Part shown: piece by piece, positions 44,902-54,519 of the stretch | Position numbering within the stretch: the first letter of the stretch is position 1 | Layout: every line of letters begins with the position of its first letter | DNA from: an uncultured Saprospiraceae bacterium | GTDB taxonomy: Bacteria; Bacteroidota; Bacteroidia; Chitinophagales; Saprospiraceae | NCBI GenBank assembly: GCA_937959115.1 | Contig: CALGAW010000003.1 | Span: 1 to 64,000 of the forward strand | Direction of reading: 5' to 3' | Length of the DNA: 64,000 nt | Notes under the pieces: generated by a model | What the model was told of the DNA's origin: nothing | Seen by the model: only the letters and a program-made list of their open reading frames with translations | Databases searched by the model: none | Made by a program: the position numbers and the translations under genes

Positions 44902-47900
44902 CTATTTTGGAACTCTCGAAGAGAGGCCGTTATTTATGCTCCATAAGATTTTATCAGCACCGTTAGAGTCACCGTTCATGTTAAAATCTGACAGTAAATA
45001 CTGATCGAAGTTACCATTTTCAGCTTTCCAAAGGATTCTATCGTTACCGTTAATATCATATGATGGGAAGTCAGCATCCTGGTTTCCATCACCAGCATGC
45101 ATTGCCCAAACACCAGGCAGACATTCCTTAGAACCGAATCCAGCAGTACCTAAGTAAGAGTTCTGAGTTGTGAAATCCCAAATTAAACTACCACTTGTTA
45201 CTGTTATTGGAGTTGGAGTCATAACACCCATATGGTTTCTATGCTCAACTACAATATAAATCTGACTTGGGTCATCCGTTGTAATTACACATGGTTCAAT
45301 GAATTTAACTGTTCCATCTCTGTATACTAAACCAGCAGCTTGCTTGAATTCAGTTGTAGGGAAGATATCAGTTCTCAATGAAACAAGTACCCAATCTACT
45401 ACTTCTGGATCGTAAGGACCAGCATATGCATTTTCTGCAACTGTACCAGGATAGTTGAAAGGAGTTATCGCATAAGGCTGTCCTGCAGGCGTTGGTGATA
45501 CCAATGGATTGACAGGTGTCTGTCCAGGTAAAATTGAACGCTCAAGATTTAAGTCAGCTCTCATTGCACTCAAGTATGCGTTGTTATTGTTTTTATCAGA
45601 TAAAGCACCTTCAAGGAATACTTTCAACTGAATATCAATACAAGCAGGAGCTAGGATAATAATGTAAACTGTTGCATTTGAACAGCCACTAATGTTATCA
45701 CAAATCTGATAAGTAAACTGATCTGGACCACTGTAACCTGCGTTTGGTGTGTAAGTATATGTACCGTTAGGGAACATAATTGCAGAACCGTTTACAGTAG
45801 TTATAGTTGTACCTGCAGGAGAAATTGGATTACCACCTACTTCAGTAGCAATGATTGGATCTTGATCCGGATCTCCGTCATTCGGGAATGCTGAACCTGT
45901 AACAGGTACATCAACCTCAGTAACTTCGAAATCATCACCTGCAAAAGGAGGCAGGTTACTTCCATCTCTTGGCAATGGCAACACTGTAATGTATACTGTA
46001 GAAGTCACACATTCAGCAGGAGCACCGCCATCGCATACTGTATAATCGAATTCATCAACTCCAACAAACCCAGGAGCTGGTGTATATTCATAATCACCTG
46101 AAGGAGTAATCGTAGCTGTACCGTTTGTTGGCTGTGAAGCAACACCAAACACTAACATTGGAGTACCTTCAGGATCGTAATCATTCGGTAATACATTTCC
46201 TTCAACTGGAATATCAACATAAGTGATGTTGTCATCTTCATTCGCAATTGGCGGATCGTTAACAGCAGGATCTTCCTGACCAGGAATAATCGTAATTGTA
46301 ACTACTGCCTCATCACACAATGCAGGACTTTGATCATCGCAAATCTCATATTCGAATTGATCAACGCCTACATAACCCGGATTTGGTGTGTATTCATAAG
46401 TCCCATCGGGGTTGAATACTAATGTACCATTAGTTGGGTTAGATAGAGTTGTTGGAGTAACAACAATCATATCACCATCTGGCTCAAAGTCATTCGTTAA
46501 GATTTGACCTTCAACTGGTACATCAACTGGTGTAATGTTATCATCATTTACAGCTACTGGTGGCTCATTAATTGGCCATACTAAAATGTAAGCTGTTGCT
46601 TGATCACATAATATTGGATTACCGTCATCACAAATCTCGTAGATAAACTGATCAGAACCAGTGTATCCAGGATCTGGAGTATAAGTATATGTTCCGTCAG
46701 GATTAAATACTACAGAACCATTTGATGGATCTGTTTCTTTAGTCCAAGTAAGACCGTCACCATCTGGCTCAGTATCGTTATCAGCAACTGTTCCACTAAC
46801 TGGAGTGTCTTCAGGTGTTGTTGTGAAATCATCAATTGGTGATGGAGGCTCGTGACCTCTTGGATCAGCATCAACAATGTCAATTACAACTACTGCATCA
46901 TCACATAATCCAAATGGATCACAGATCGTATACGTAAACTCATCTTCACCAGTATAACCAGGATTCGGAGTGTAAGTAACTGTTCCGTCAGGATTAATTG
47001 CTACTGTACCGTTTGTTGGATTTGTTAACAAGATAGGACCTGTGATTGGATCACCGTCTGGCTCACTATCATTTGCTAAAATATTCAACACGATTGGCTC
47101 ATCAACTGGAGTTGTTCCAGCATCATTCGTAGCAATTGGAGGGTTGTTTCCTTGAGTATCAGGACCAACAACATCAATTGTTACAACTGCTTGATCACAC
47201 TCCCCTTCTGCATCACACACTTCGTATTCGAATGTATCCGTTCCAGTAAATCCTGGATCTGGAGTATATGTGTATGTTCCATCAGGATTCAACATCACAG
47301 TACCATTATCTGGACCTGAAACAGGTGTTGTAGTTACGGTTAACGGACCGCCATCAGGATCTTTATCGTTTGTTACTACATCTCCATCAACTGGAGTGTC
47401 AACAGGTGTAGAGTTTACATCGTCTTGTGCAACTGGTGGCTTGTTATCAGGCAATACGAGGATATATGCTGTTGCCTGATCACATAAAACTGGCGTACCG
47501 TCATCACAAATCTCGTAGATAAACTGATCAGGACCTGTGTACCCAGGATCTGGAGTATATGTGTATGTTCCATCAGGATTAAATACTACAGAACCGTTTG
47601 TTGGATCCGTTTCTTTAGTCCAAGTAAGGCCGTCACCATCTGGCTCAGTATCGTTATCAGCAACTGTTCCACTAACTGGAGTGTCTTCAGGTGTTGTTGT
47701 GAAATCATCAATTGGTGATGGAGGCTCATGACCTCTTGGATCAGAATCAACTATATCAATCGTAACAACAGCGTCATCACACAATCCAAACGGATCACAA
47801 ATTCTATATTCAAACTCATCATCACCAGTGTATCCAGCATTTGGAGTGTAAGTTACTGTTCCATCAGGGTTCAGCACTACAGCACCATTTGTAGGAGCAC

Positions 47901-50900
47901 TTAATAAGATAGGTCCAGTAATTGGATCACTGTCTGGCTCAGAATCATTCGCAAGAATATTTAATACGATTGGTACATCAACAGGAGTCGTTCCAGCATC
48001 GTTAATTGCGATTGGTGGATTGTTACCTTGGTCGTCATTATCAATAATATCAATTGTTACTACAGCGGTATCACATTCTCCTTCTGCATCACACACTTCG
48101 TATTCGAATGTATCTACACCTGTAAAACCAGGATCAGGAGTATACGTGTAAGTTCCATCAGGGTTCAATACCACAGTACCATCATCAGGGCCTGATAGAG
48201 GAGTTGTATTTACTGTTAATGGACCGCCTTCAGGATCTTCATCATTCGTTACAACATCACCATCAACTGGTGTATCAACAGGTGTTGAGTTAACATCATC
48301 CTGTGCTACTGGAGGTAGATTTTGAGGAATGATTGTAATGTGAACAGTTGCCTTATCACAAAGAACTGGGCTACCGTCATCACATACTTCATAGATGAAC
48401 TCGTCAGGACCAATATATCCAGGATCTGGAGTATACGTGTAAGTTCCATCAGGATTAAATACGACAGTACCGTTGGTTGGTTGTGTATCCAACGTATAGA
48501 GCGTATTGTCTCCATCTGGTTCCGTATCATTGATTGAAGCATCTTCTGTTATTGGAGTATTAACTGGAGTTACCTCGAAATCATCAATTGGTGATGGAGG
48601 ATTATTTTCTCCTGGAGTAGTATCATATACATCAATAGTTACAACAGCAGGATCACATAATCCAAATGGATCGCAAATTTGATATTCAAACTCATCCGTA
48701 CCAGTAAAACCAGTATTTGGTGTATACGTAACTGAACCATCAGGATTAATCGAAACTGTTCCGTTTGAAGGAGAGTTTAATAAGATTGGTCCGATTATAT
48801 TATCATTGTCTGGCTCAGTATCATTAGCTAGAATTACGATATCAATAGGAGTATTGATTGGAGTTGTAGTTGCATCGTTTGTTGCAATTGGAGGATTATT
48901 CCCAGAAGGATCTGGTCCAATAACATCAATTGTAACAACTGCTTGATCACAGTCACCTTTACTATCACACACTTCATATTCAAATGTGTCTGTACCTATA
49001 AAACCAGGATCTGGTGTATAAGTGTATGACCCATCAGGATTCAATACTACAGAACCATTATCTGGTGTAGAAACAGGTATTGTCTTTACTGTTAAAGGAT
49101 CGCCATCAGGATCTGTATCGTTAGGTATAACATTTCCGCTAACAGGAATGTCAACGATAGTATTGTTTACATCATCTTGTGCAACTGGTGGTTTGTTACC
49201 AGGTAAAACAGTAATAATAAGTGTTGCTTCATCACAAGCGACAGGGTTACCGTCATCACAAATTTGATAAACAACTTCATCATTTCCAATGAATCCTGGA
49301 TCAGGAGTATAAACGAATGTTCCATCAGGATTGATTACGATTGTTCCATTAACTGGAGAAGTGACAGGAGTTGTAACAATTGTTTGATTGTTTCCTTCTG
49401 GATCCGAATCATTTGCTATTAAATCTCCCATTTGGTCTTCATCTTCTTTACCAATAGAGTTATCATCGTTGGCATTCGTTAAGTTTGGTGAATCTTCTGG
49501 TATTACTGTAATTGTTAGAACAGTGTTATCGCAAAGTGGCGGAGTGCCATTATCACAAACTTCATAAACAACTTCATCTTCCCCTTCAAATCCTGGATCA
49601 GGAGTGTACGTGTAGGTTCCATCAGGATTAATAACTATCGTACCATTAGATGGTCCACTTAAAGGAGTTGTATTAATTGTTAGAGGGTCACCATCAGGGT
49701 CTGAATCGTTAGGTAAAAGACTTCCATCAATAGGAGTGTCAACTAACGTGGTGTTGTTATCAGGATTAGCAATTGGAGGTGCATTCTGTCCAGGTTCTAC
49801 TGGAGGAATTACCTCAATATAAACTGTTGCTTCATCGCAAGCTTGTGGTGTATTATCATCACAAACTTCATAAGTAAATTCGTCTTCACCACCAAATCCT
49901 GGATTAGGAGTGTAAGTGTAAGTGCCATTACCATTTAGAATCAGAGTACCATTTGATGGTCCTGAAACAGGCGTTGTGTTTACTGTTTGAGTATCACCTT
50001 CCTGATCTTCATCATTTGTTAATACATTACCACTAACTGGTGTGTCTGAGGGTGTATTATTAAAGTCGTTATCTGCTTGGGTCGTATTACAAATTAAGAT
50101 TGCATCGTTGATCCATGCGTCATCACCTGGAGAATGACAAGTTCCAGGAATTCCTCCACCTGAATCTAAAACAAGACCACATTCATCCGTATTCGGAGAA
50201 GGATTTGAAATAGCAGTTGTATTTACATTTGGATTAGTCACTGTACCTTCAATTGCATCAGCACAACCATCATTATCTGAATCTAAATCTAGATAATCTG
50301 GGCTTCCATCATTGTCAGAATCAATTGGCGCTGTTGCACAAGCTCCTTGCACTATACCATCAGGGCATCCGTCACCATTACCATCAGGATAGTTTTCACT
50401 TCCATCGTTGTCAAGGGTACATCCTTCCAGCGTAAGGTTGAAATCACCACAAGCTTCAATTGCATCAGGAATTCCATCATTATCTGAATCTAAATCCAAG
50501 TAATTAGGAATACCGTCATTATCAAAATCAGGACCTGAACATGTTGGATCTGGACTAACAATAAATGTAAAAGAACCACCGTTACCAGCTCCTTGGTCAT
50601 AAATTCTGAACGTTATACTGTCGACACAACCATCGAAAATCACATTAAATGCATGTTCTTCAACGTTTCCGTTAGCAGGATTTGCTTGAACATTACAGAT
50701 ACTTTCGAACGTGTTTGCTCCATCATAGGTTAAGCAAACCCCTTGTGTGTTAACTACAAAAGGTATAACTTGTCCATTCAAATATCCAAAAACCACCAAT
50801 GCATCTGTTCTATCAACATCAACGATTCTTGCATTGAAGTCACAAACAGGCTGTGAAAAAGTGTAATTGGATTGAAGGAAGTTAGCAGGACCAGTTCCAT

Positions 50901-51312
50901 TAACCCCTAGGATGAGACCATAACTTCCAGTCTCATGATCGTCGTTAATTGAAAACTCATCAATCGTTGCATTGCCGCCTAGTGTAAGAGGATCTTCAAC
51001 TTGAAGAATTGCTCCTGCTAGATTTAGCATTGCATTGTTAAATGTGTCAAGGGTTCCGGTAGAGGTACCATCTAATGTACTAATGTCAAAAGTTTCGCAC
51101 AATACTCCTTCATCAACATTTGAAATTCCATCATTATCGGAATCTAAATCGGAAAAGTCAGGAATACCATCGTTGTCTTTATCTGGACCACTAGAAGGAC
51201 ATTGAGAATATCCAGTAGTTGCTCCAAGCATAAAGAAAGACAATAGTAAATAGAAAATGGATCTACTTAAATTGGAGGACATCCATTTCCTCTGTGTAAA
51301 GTTAGTCATCAT
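44902..51312 (-). CDS. Giant tandem-95 (cadherin-like) repeat surface protein with dockerin-like C-terminus
   Basis: About 2136 residues. I use the ATG at 51312 (MMTNFTQRKW...); an ATG at 51282 (MSSNLSRSIFYLLLSFFMLG) is equally compatible with the signal peptide, and the longer form from 51345 is not. Order: signal peptide; calcium-binding type-3-like repeats (DKDNDGIPDFSDLDSDNDG); a beta domain; more DxDNDGxPD repeats; 15 tandem-95 domains of about 95-100 residues (NNPPIAxDD, NDxDPDGDP, NPDGTYTYTPDPGF, FEYEVCD, CDxAVVTI); and a C-terminal region of about 240 residues with two calcium-loop motifs (DYDINGNDR-like PSYDINGNDRILW and DFNMNGDSNGADKILW) ending NNGLSSRVPK. No type A or type B sorting motif is visible. 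Probably a calcium-stabilised surface filament. Confidence 0.88.
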   Translation of the reverse strand: MMTNFTQRKWMSSNLSRSIFYLLLSFFMLGATTGYSQCPSSGPDKDNDGIPDFSDLDSDNDGISNVDEGVLCETFDISTLDGTSTGTLDTFNNAMLNLAGAILQVEDPLTLGGNATIDEFSINDDHETGSYGLILGVNGTGPANFLQSNYTFSQPVCDFNARIVDVDRTDALVVFGYLNGQVIPFVVNTQGVCLTYDGANTFESICNVQANPANGNVEEHAFNVIFDGCVDSITFRIYDQGAGNGGSFTFIVSPDPTCSGPDFDNDGIPNYLDLDSDNDGIPDAIEACGDFNLTLEGCTLDNDGSENYPDGNGDGCPDGIVQGACATAPIDSDNDGSPDYLDLDSDNDGCADAIEGTVTNPNVNTTAISNPSPNTDECGLVLDSGGGIPGTCHSPGDDAWINDAILICNTTQADNDFNNTPSDTPVSGNVLTNDEDQEGDTQTVNTTPVSGPSNGTLILNGNGTYTYTPNPGFGGEDEFTYEVCDDNTPQACDEATVYIEVIPPVEPGQNAPPIANPDNNTTLVDTPIDGSLLPNDSDPDGDPLTINTTPLSGPSNGTIVINPDGTYTYTPDPGFEGEDEVVYEVCDNGTPPLCDNTVLTITVIPEDSPNLTNANDDNSIGKEDEDQMGDLIANDSDPEGNNQTIVTTPVTSPVNGTIVINPDGTFVYTPDPGFIGNDEVVYQICDDGNPVACDEATLIITVLPGNKPPVAQDDVNNTIVDIPVSGNVIPNDTDPDGDPLTVKTIPVSTPDNGSVVLNPDGSYTYTPDPGFIGTDTFEYEVCDSKGDCDQAVVTIDVIGPDPSGNNPPIATNDATTTPINTPIDIVILANDTEPDNDNIIGPILLNSPSNGTVSINPDGSVTYTPNTGFTGTDEFEYQICDPFGLCDPAVVTIDVYDTTPGENNPPSPIDDFEVTPVNTPITEDASINDTEPDGDNTLYTLDTQPTNGTVVFNPDGTYTYTPDPGYIGPDEFIYEVCDDGSPVLCDKATVHITIIPQNLPPVAQDDVNSTPVDTPVDGDVVTNDEDPEGGPLTVNTTPLSGPDDGTVVLNPDGTYTYTPDPGFTGVDTFEYEVCDAEGECDTAVVTIDIIDNDDQGNNPPIAINDAGTTPVDVPIVLNILANDSEPDSDPITGPILLSAPTNGAVVLNPDGTVTYTPNAGYTGDDEFEYRICDPFGLCDDAVVTIDIVDSDPRGHEPPSPIDDFTTTPEDTPVSGTVADNDTEPDGDGLTWTKETDPTNGSVVFNPDGTYTYTPDPGYTGPDQFIYEICDDGTPVLCDQATAYILVLPDNKPPVAQDDVNSTPVDTPVDGDVVTNDKDPDGGPLTVTTTPVSGPDNGTVMLNPDGTYTYTPDPGFTGTDTFEYEVCDAEGECDQAVVTIDVVGPDTQGNNPPIATNDAGTTPVDEPIVLNILANDSEPDGDPITGPILLTNPTNGTVAINPDGTVTYTPNPGYTGEDEFTYTICDPFGLCDDAVVVIDIVDADPRGHEPPSPIDDFTTTPEDTPVSGTVADNDTEPDGDGLTWTKETDPSNGSVVFNPDGTYTYTPDPGYTGSDQFIYEICDDGNPILCDQATAYILVWPINEPPVAVNDDNITPVDVPVEGQILTNDFEPDGDMIVVTPTTLSNPTNGTLVFNPDGTYEYTPNPGYVGVDQFEYEICDDQSPALCDEAVVTITIIPGQEDPAVNDPPIANEDDNITYVDIPVEGNVLPNDYDPEGTPMLVFGVASQPTNGTATITPSGDYEYTPAPGFVGVDEFDYTVCDGGAPAECVTSTVYITVLPLPRDGSNLPPFAGDDFEVTEVDVPVTGSAFPNDGDPDQDPIIATEVGGNPISPAGTTITTVNGSAIMFPNGTYTYTPNAGYSGPDQFTYQICDNISGCSNATVYIIILAPACIDIQLKVFLEGALSDKNNNNAYLSAMRADLNLERSILPGQTPVNPLVSPTPAGQPYAITPFNYPGTVAENAYAGPYDPEVVDWVLVSLRTDIFPTTEFKQAAGLVYRDGTVKFIEPCVITTDDPSQIYIVVEHRNHMGVMTPTPITVTSGSLIWDFTTQNSYLGTAGFGSKECLPGVWAMHAGDGNQDADFPSYDINGNDRILWKAENGNFDQYLLSDFNMNGDSNGADKILWSINNGLSSRVPK
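45645..50090 (-). repeat. Fifteen tandem-95 domains
   Basis: The domains share NPDGTYTYTPDPGF and a Cys pair in the last third (EVCD...CD). Domains 1-3 and 13-15 are individually divergent, whereas domains 4-12 belong to three copies of a three-domain block. Each domain has the acidic NDxDPDGD loop expected for calcium binding. Confidence 0.9.
46570..49197 (-). repeat. Three exact 876-bp blocks of three tandem-95 domains
   Basis: Blocks start at 49197, 48321 and 47445, with the next domain beginning at 46569: three spacings of exactly 876 bases (292 codons). In each block the domains open with PPVAQDD, NNPPIA and PPSPIDD in that order. The last two blocks are nearly identical over long stretches, e.g. 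about 120 bases around 46741-46860 and 47617-47736, so this duplication is recent or homogenised. Confidence 0.93.
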
Positions 51313-51759
51313 TCTTTTTATTTTTGGACAATAAATAATTATCAAGTCTTTTGACTTGTTTAGTAAAACAATTTTTCAGTCTAAATATGGGAAGAAATTG
51401 CTGTAGCGACTCAGCAATAAGAAATTCCTTACAAATGTCGGTGAAATCTTTTAATTATACTATGATTTTTTAAAAAAAATAACCAATTCTTTCTAATATA
51501 ATTATTTAATCATAATTCCCCGCTGGGTATAAACAATATCTTCTCACTAATAATAGTGTCCTTTTTATCGAATAAGGTTGCTTTTAAAATGGATTTTTTT
51601 CAAAGTTATATAGTAAAATTCTTTGATAAATTAAGGTGATTTATGTATGGGCAAATGTGACATTTCAAAGCTCGCCAAAGCCAACATCTCTTCAACTTCA
51701 TTTCTCAGCTGATTATTACCCAAAGGCTTTGACAGTCAAAATAAAATTTGGTAAATCTA

Positions 51760-51978
51760 TTATGGCAAATTCAAATGATGCCCTTCACAATAGGCTGCGC
51801 CAGTTAAAATGAGACATCCACATCTCCTATTTTTTTTCGAAAAGAATATAGGAGGATTGTTTTTAATGTCAATGTGATCGTCCGTTTCTTTGATAAGAGC
51901 AGCTCTTTTTGTTACCAATAATTCTGTAGAGGGAAATTTAATTTTTTCTTGAACTAGGATATCTTGCATTGAAAACAT
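51760..51978 (-). CDS. Possible small hypothetical protein (72 aa) in the 51313-52130 gap
   Basis: An open frame starting at ATG 51978 (a TTG at 52017 would extend it by 13 residues). The translation begins MFSMQDILVQEKIKFPSTEL and ends with RRCGCLILTGAAYCEGHH. It is not a shadow of another gene, yet nothing shows it is translated and no family is recognised. The rest of this 818-base gap is AT-rich; it contains a small palindrome (CAAGTCttttGACTTG, 51342-51357) in the leader of the tandem-95 giant gene and a single GTATAAACAA at 51527 resembling one unit of the putative LytTR site. Confidence 0.25.
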   Translation of the reverse strand: MFSMQDILVQEKIKFPSTELLVTKRAALIKETDDHIDIKNNPPIFFSKKNRRCGCLILTGAAYCEGHHLNLP

Positions 51979-52130
51979 TTTAAATAACTTACGACGTTGC
52001 CTTATTTTTTGTTTCAATTAGAAGCCACTTTAAACCCACATTTTGCATAAGAAATCAATCTAAGAGATCAATCTACCTCAAAGACTAGCCTTGCCTAAAC
52101 CAGTATATATTCTAAAAATACCCCTGGAGT

Positions 52131-53075
52131 TTACTGAAATCGCTTTAAATCTTTCTTAGTGAACTTCCATTCAGGTGTGTGCAATTCTCCTTTAAAATCT
52201 AGTGGATACCAAGGACTTAAACCATCGACTTTGGGATTGATTAATACATGAATACTTTGTGCAGGCATATAGCTTTGGGCAAGCATGAACATCTTCTTTC
52301 CATTATTTATGTCTTCGATCATGTCTACGACAATCACAGCATGACCAGGAAAACCTCCTTGTATAAATACATCTCCAATCTGCATCTTTGAAATCGGTAT
52401 AGGCTTCATTTCTCTCGAAAGCGATGCAGTGCCAGCATAGGAGAAAATTGCATTCATGTACCGTTTGAAATTCCGATACGTGTTATCTGTTTTGCCACTT
52501 GGTGCCGTGAAGCCCACTGAAGACCCTGAGACTTTGGGCTGCTTGCCTTTCCGCCAATCATCAAACGACACAGAATGGCCGCTGGTGTAATTGAAATGTA
52601 TGTTCTTATAATCCTTTTTACTATAATGGTACTCTGCTTTTAGACGCATGACTGCATCAGCACATTGCTGTAAGTCACGTTTCCCAACATCTATATCAAT
52701 CACTGAATATGCGCCTTCTTGATATGGCTTCTCCATCCCATTGAAATGATAAACCTTTGACCCTGCAGGCTTCACAGGCAAATGTCTAAGCCAATAGGCA
52801 AATTGGGATTGGGAGGAAAGGGGCATCCGACGATATCCTTTTTGAACAGGAATATGATAGACAGATAACTGATTCACTTCTGACTGTTTCCAAGGATAGA
52901 TGGGCGTATAGTCCTTGTGCTCTACTGCGTGTGTAGCGTGTTTAACGATCTTCTCCTTTTGAGATGACTTTTTAGTCAATACTGTTGGAGATGGTACTTT
53001 TTGTTGTGGAGGAGATTCACAACAAATAAAAAAACCTAAAAAACTAACAAGCAGCCACCTATTCACTATTTTCAT
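52131..53075 (-). CDS. DUF4846-family lipoprotein
   Basis: A 314-residue lipoprotein from ATG 53075 (MKIVNRWLLVSFLGFFICC, lipidated Cys near residue 18-19); the ATG six codons upstream lies inside the preceding gene and adds a charged stretch. The mature part fits the DUF4846 family: YRRMPLSSQSQFAYWLRHLP, VIDIDVGKRDLQQCADAVMRL, NYTSGHSVSFDDWRKG, MQIGDVFIQGGFPGHAVIVVDM and MLAQSYMPAQSIHVL. Function of the family is unknown to me; the GHAVIV-type His is conserved-looking. Its start overlaps the 3' end of the SBBP propeller gene by 17 bases, so the two are co-transcribed. Confidence 0.8.
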   Translation of the reverse strand: MKIVNRWLLVSFLGFFICCESPPQQKVPSPTVLTKKSSQKEKIVKHATHAVEHKDYTPIYPWKQSEVNQLSVYHIPVQKGYRRMPLSSQSQFAYWLRHLPVKPAGSKVYHFNGMEKPYQEGAYSVIDIDVGKRDLQQCADAVMRLKAEYHYSKKDYKNIHFNYTSGHSVSFDDWRKGKQPKVSGSSVGFTAPSGKTDNTYRNFKRYMNAIFSYAGTASLSREMKPIPISKMQIGDVFIQGGFPGHAVIVVDMIEDINNGKKMFMLAQSYMPAQSIHVLINPKVDGLSPWYPLDFKGELHTPEWKFTKKDLKRFQ

Positions 53076-54480
53076 TCCAATTGAACTTTCCAATAAATAT
53101 ATCGGCTTTTCCTTTAGAAAACAAGAGCTCTGTTGGCATATTCAGCATTCCTGTATACCAGCCAGTCCAATAGAAATTACCGTTTTTGTCTCCGCTAATG
53201 GCTTTACCGTAGCCAAGTCCTCGTTGCAAAGGGTTGAAGACATTTAGTAATTTGCCTTGTGTGTTAAACGTGGCTAGGTACATATTATTGCCACCGAAAG
53301 CCTTCACTTCAATATCCGAAAAAGAAGCAGTTTCAGAAAGCCAGCCTGTCATCATGATCAAGGTGTCTTGCGTGTAGATTCCCATGCCTTTATCCATGTC
53401 TGATCCTCCAGCAGTATACCACCAATTCTGTTCCCCTTGCTTAGGATTGATGCTAGTGAGGAATACCTCGAAATGGGCATTCGTTGGGTTATTGTTTACG
53501 GGTTGTTGCTTACTGCTTTCCGTGCTCTTGTTGACTGATTGTTGCTTAAGTTTCGCGTAGGCTCCAGTCATTAATAAATCGCCTTGGTCGGTGATGGTGA
53601 GTTCTGCTCCAAATCCGGTAAGCGTATCTGCACCAAAATCCTGGAGCCAGTTGATTTCACCGTCTTTATTGTACTTTACCAAAGCAATGCCATTTTTTCC
53701 TTGAAGGGTATCTTTAGAAAAAATCACTTGCCCAGAAAACTGGGTTGCGATATAAACATTTTCTTCTTGATCAACGGTGATGGCATGTCCAAAAATCTTC
53801 CCTGTGCCTCGTGTTGGTTTTGCCCATTCGAGTTTACCATCGGGCTTGTATTTTGCCATAAAAACCTGATTGCCCTTGTAGACGTCTTTCGCCTTTACTT
53901 TAGTCTCTGGTTCTACATAAGTGTATGTGCCCATTAGATAAACGTTATTCTTAGCATCACAAGCAATATCATATCCTCCGTCAAAGCCGATTCCTCCTTC
54001 CCTTCTTGCCCAATTTAACTTGCCATTCGGCGAATAATTTGCAACGAAAATATCACTATTGTCTTTTGATTTGAGGGTATCCTGCTTAAAATACATCCAA
54101 CCTTCGAACATCCCTGTTATAATCGCTTCTCCCCTACTGTTTACTGCAATACCAAGAGATTGATCCTTTGCTGTGCCTCCCGCTTGTTCGCACCACAGGA
54201 GTTCACCGTCTGGACTAAATTTGGCTAAAAATATATCGTGTTGCCCTTTAGAAACTAGGGTGTCGGTACTGAGAATGATCATTTCTTGAAACGTGCCAGT
54301 CAGGTAGATATTTCCTTTAAAGTCAACTGCGAGGTCTTGTCCGTGGTCAAAAGCTACACCTCCGAAACTACGCACCCATTCCCATTCGGTTTCTTGAGCA
54401 AAGACCGAAAAGCTAGAAATCAAGGCAATACAGAAAATGATTATTACTCGCAATACTTCAATTTTGATCCTATAGTGCAT
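53059..54480 (-). CDS. Exported SBBP-repeat beta-propeller protein
   Basis: A 473-residue protein with a signal peptide (VIIIFCIALISSFSVFAQ). Repeats of about 50 residues carry the SBBP pattern: GQDLAVDFKGNIYLTGTF, LGIAVNSRGEAIITGMF, YDIACDAKNNVYLMGTY, HAITVDQEENVYIATQF, with FLAKFSPDGELLW-type strands between. A low-complexity insert rich in Gln, Ser and Asn lies near residue 320. No T9SS sorting domain follows the last blade (IFIGKFNWNENSE), so it may stay in the periplasm. It is coupled to the downstream DUF4846 lipoprotein gene. Confidence 0.8.
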   Translation of the reverse strand: MHYRIKIEVLRVIIIFCIALISSFSVFAQETEWEWVRSFGGVAFDHGQDLAVDFKGNIYLTGTFQEMIILSTDTLVSKGQHDIFLAKFSPDGELLWCEQAGGTAKDQSLGIAVNSRGEAIITGMFEGWMYFKQDTLKSKDNSDIFVANYSPNGKLNWARREGGIGFDGGYDIACDAKNNVYLMGTYTYVEPETKVKAKDVYKGNQVFMAKYKPDGKLEWAKPTRGTGKIFGHAITVDQEENVYIATQFSGQVIFSKDTLQGKNGIALVKYNKDGEINWLQDFGADTLTGFGAELTITDQGDLLMTGAYAKLKQQSVNKSTESSKQQPVNNNPTNAHFEVFLTSINPKQGEQNWWYTAGGSDMDKGMGIYTQDTLIMMTGWLSETASFSDIEVKAFGGNNMYLATFNTQGKLLNVFNPLQRGLGYGKAISGDKNGNFYWTGWYTGMLNMPTELLFSKGKADIFIGKFNWNENSE

Positions 54481-54519
54481 ATTCCATACCGAATCAGTAA
54501 AACCGTAAATAATTCGGTA

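Noticed and set aside
51527-51536. Single GTATAAACAA before the tandem-95 giant as another LytTR site
   Set aside because: It is one imperfect unit without partners at 20-bp spacing, so it could be chance in AT-rich DNA.
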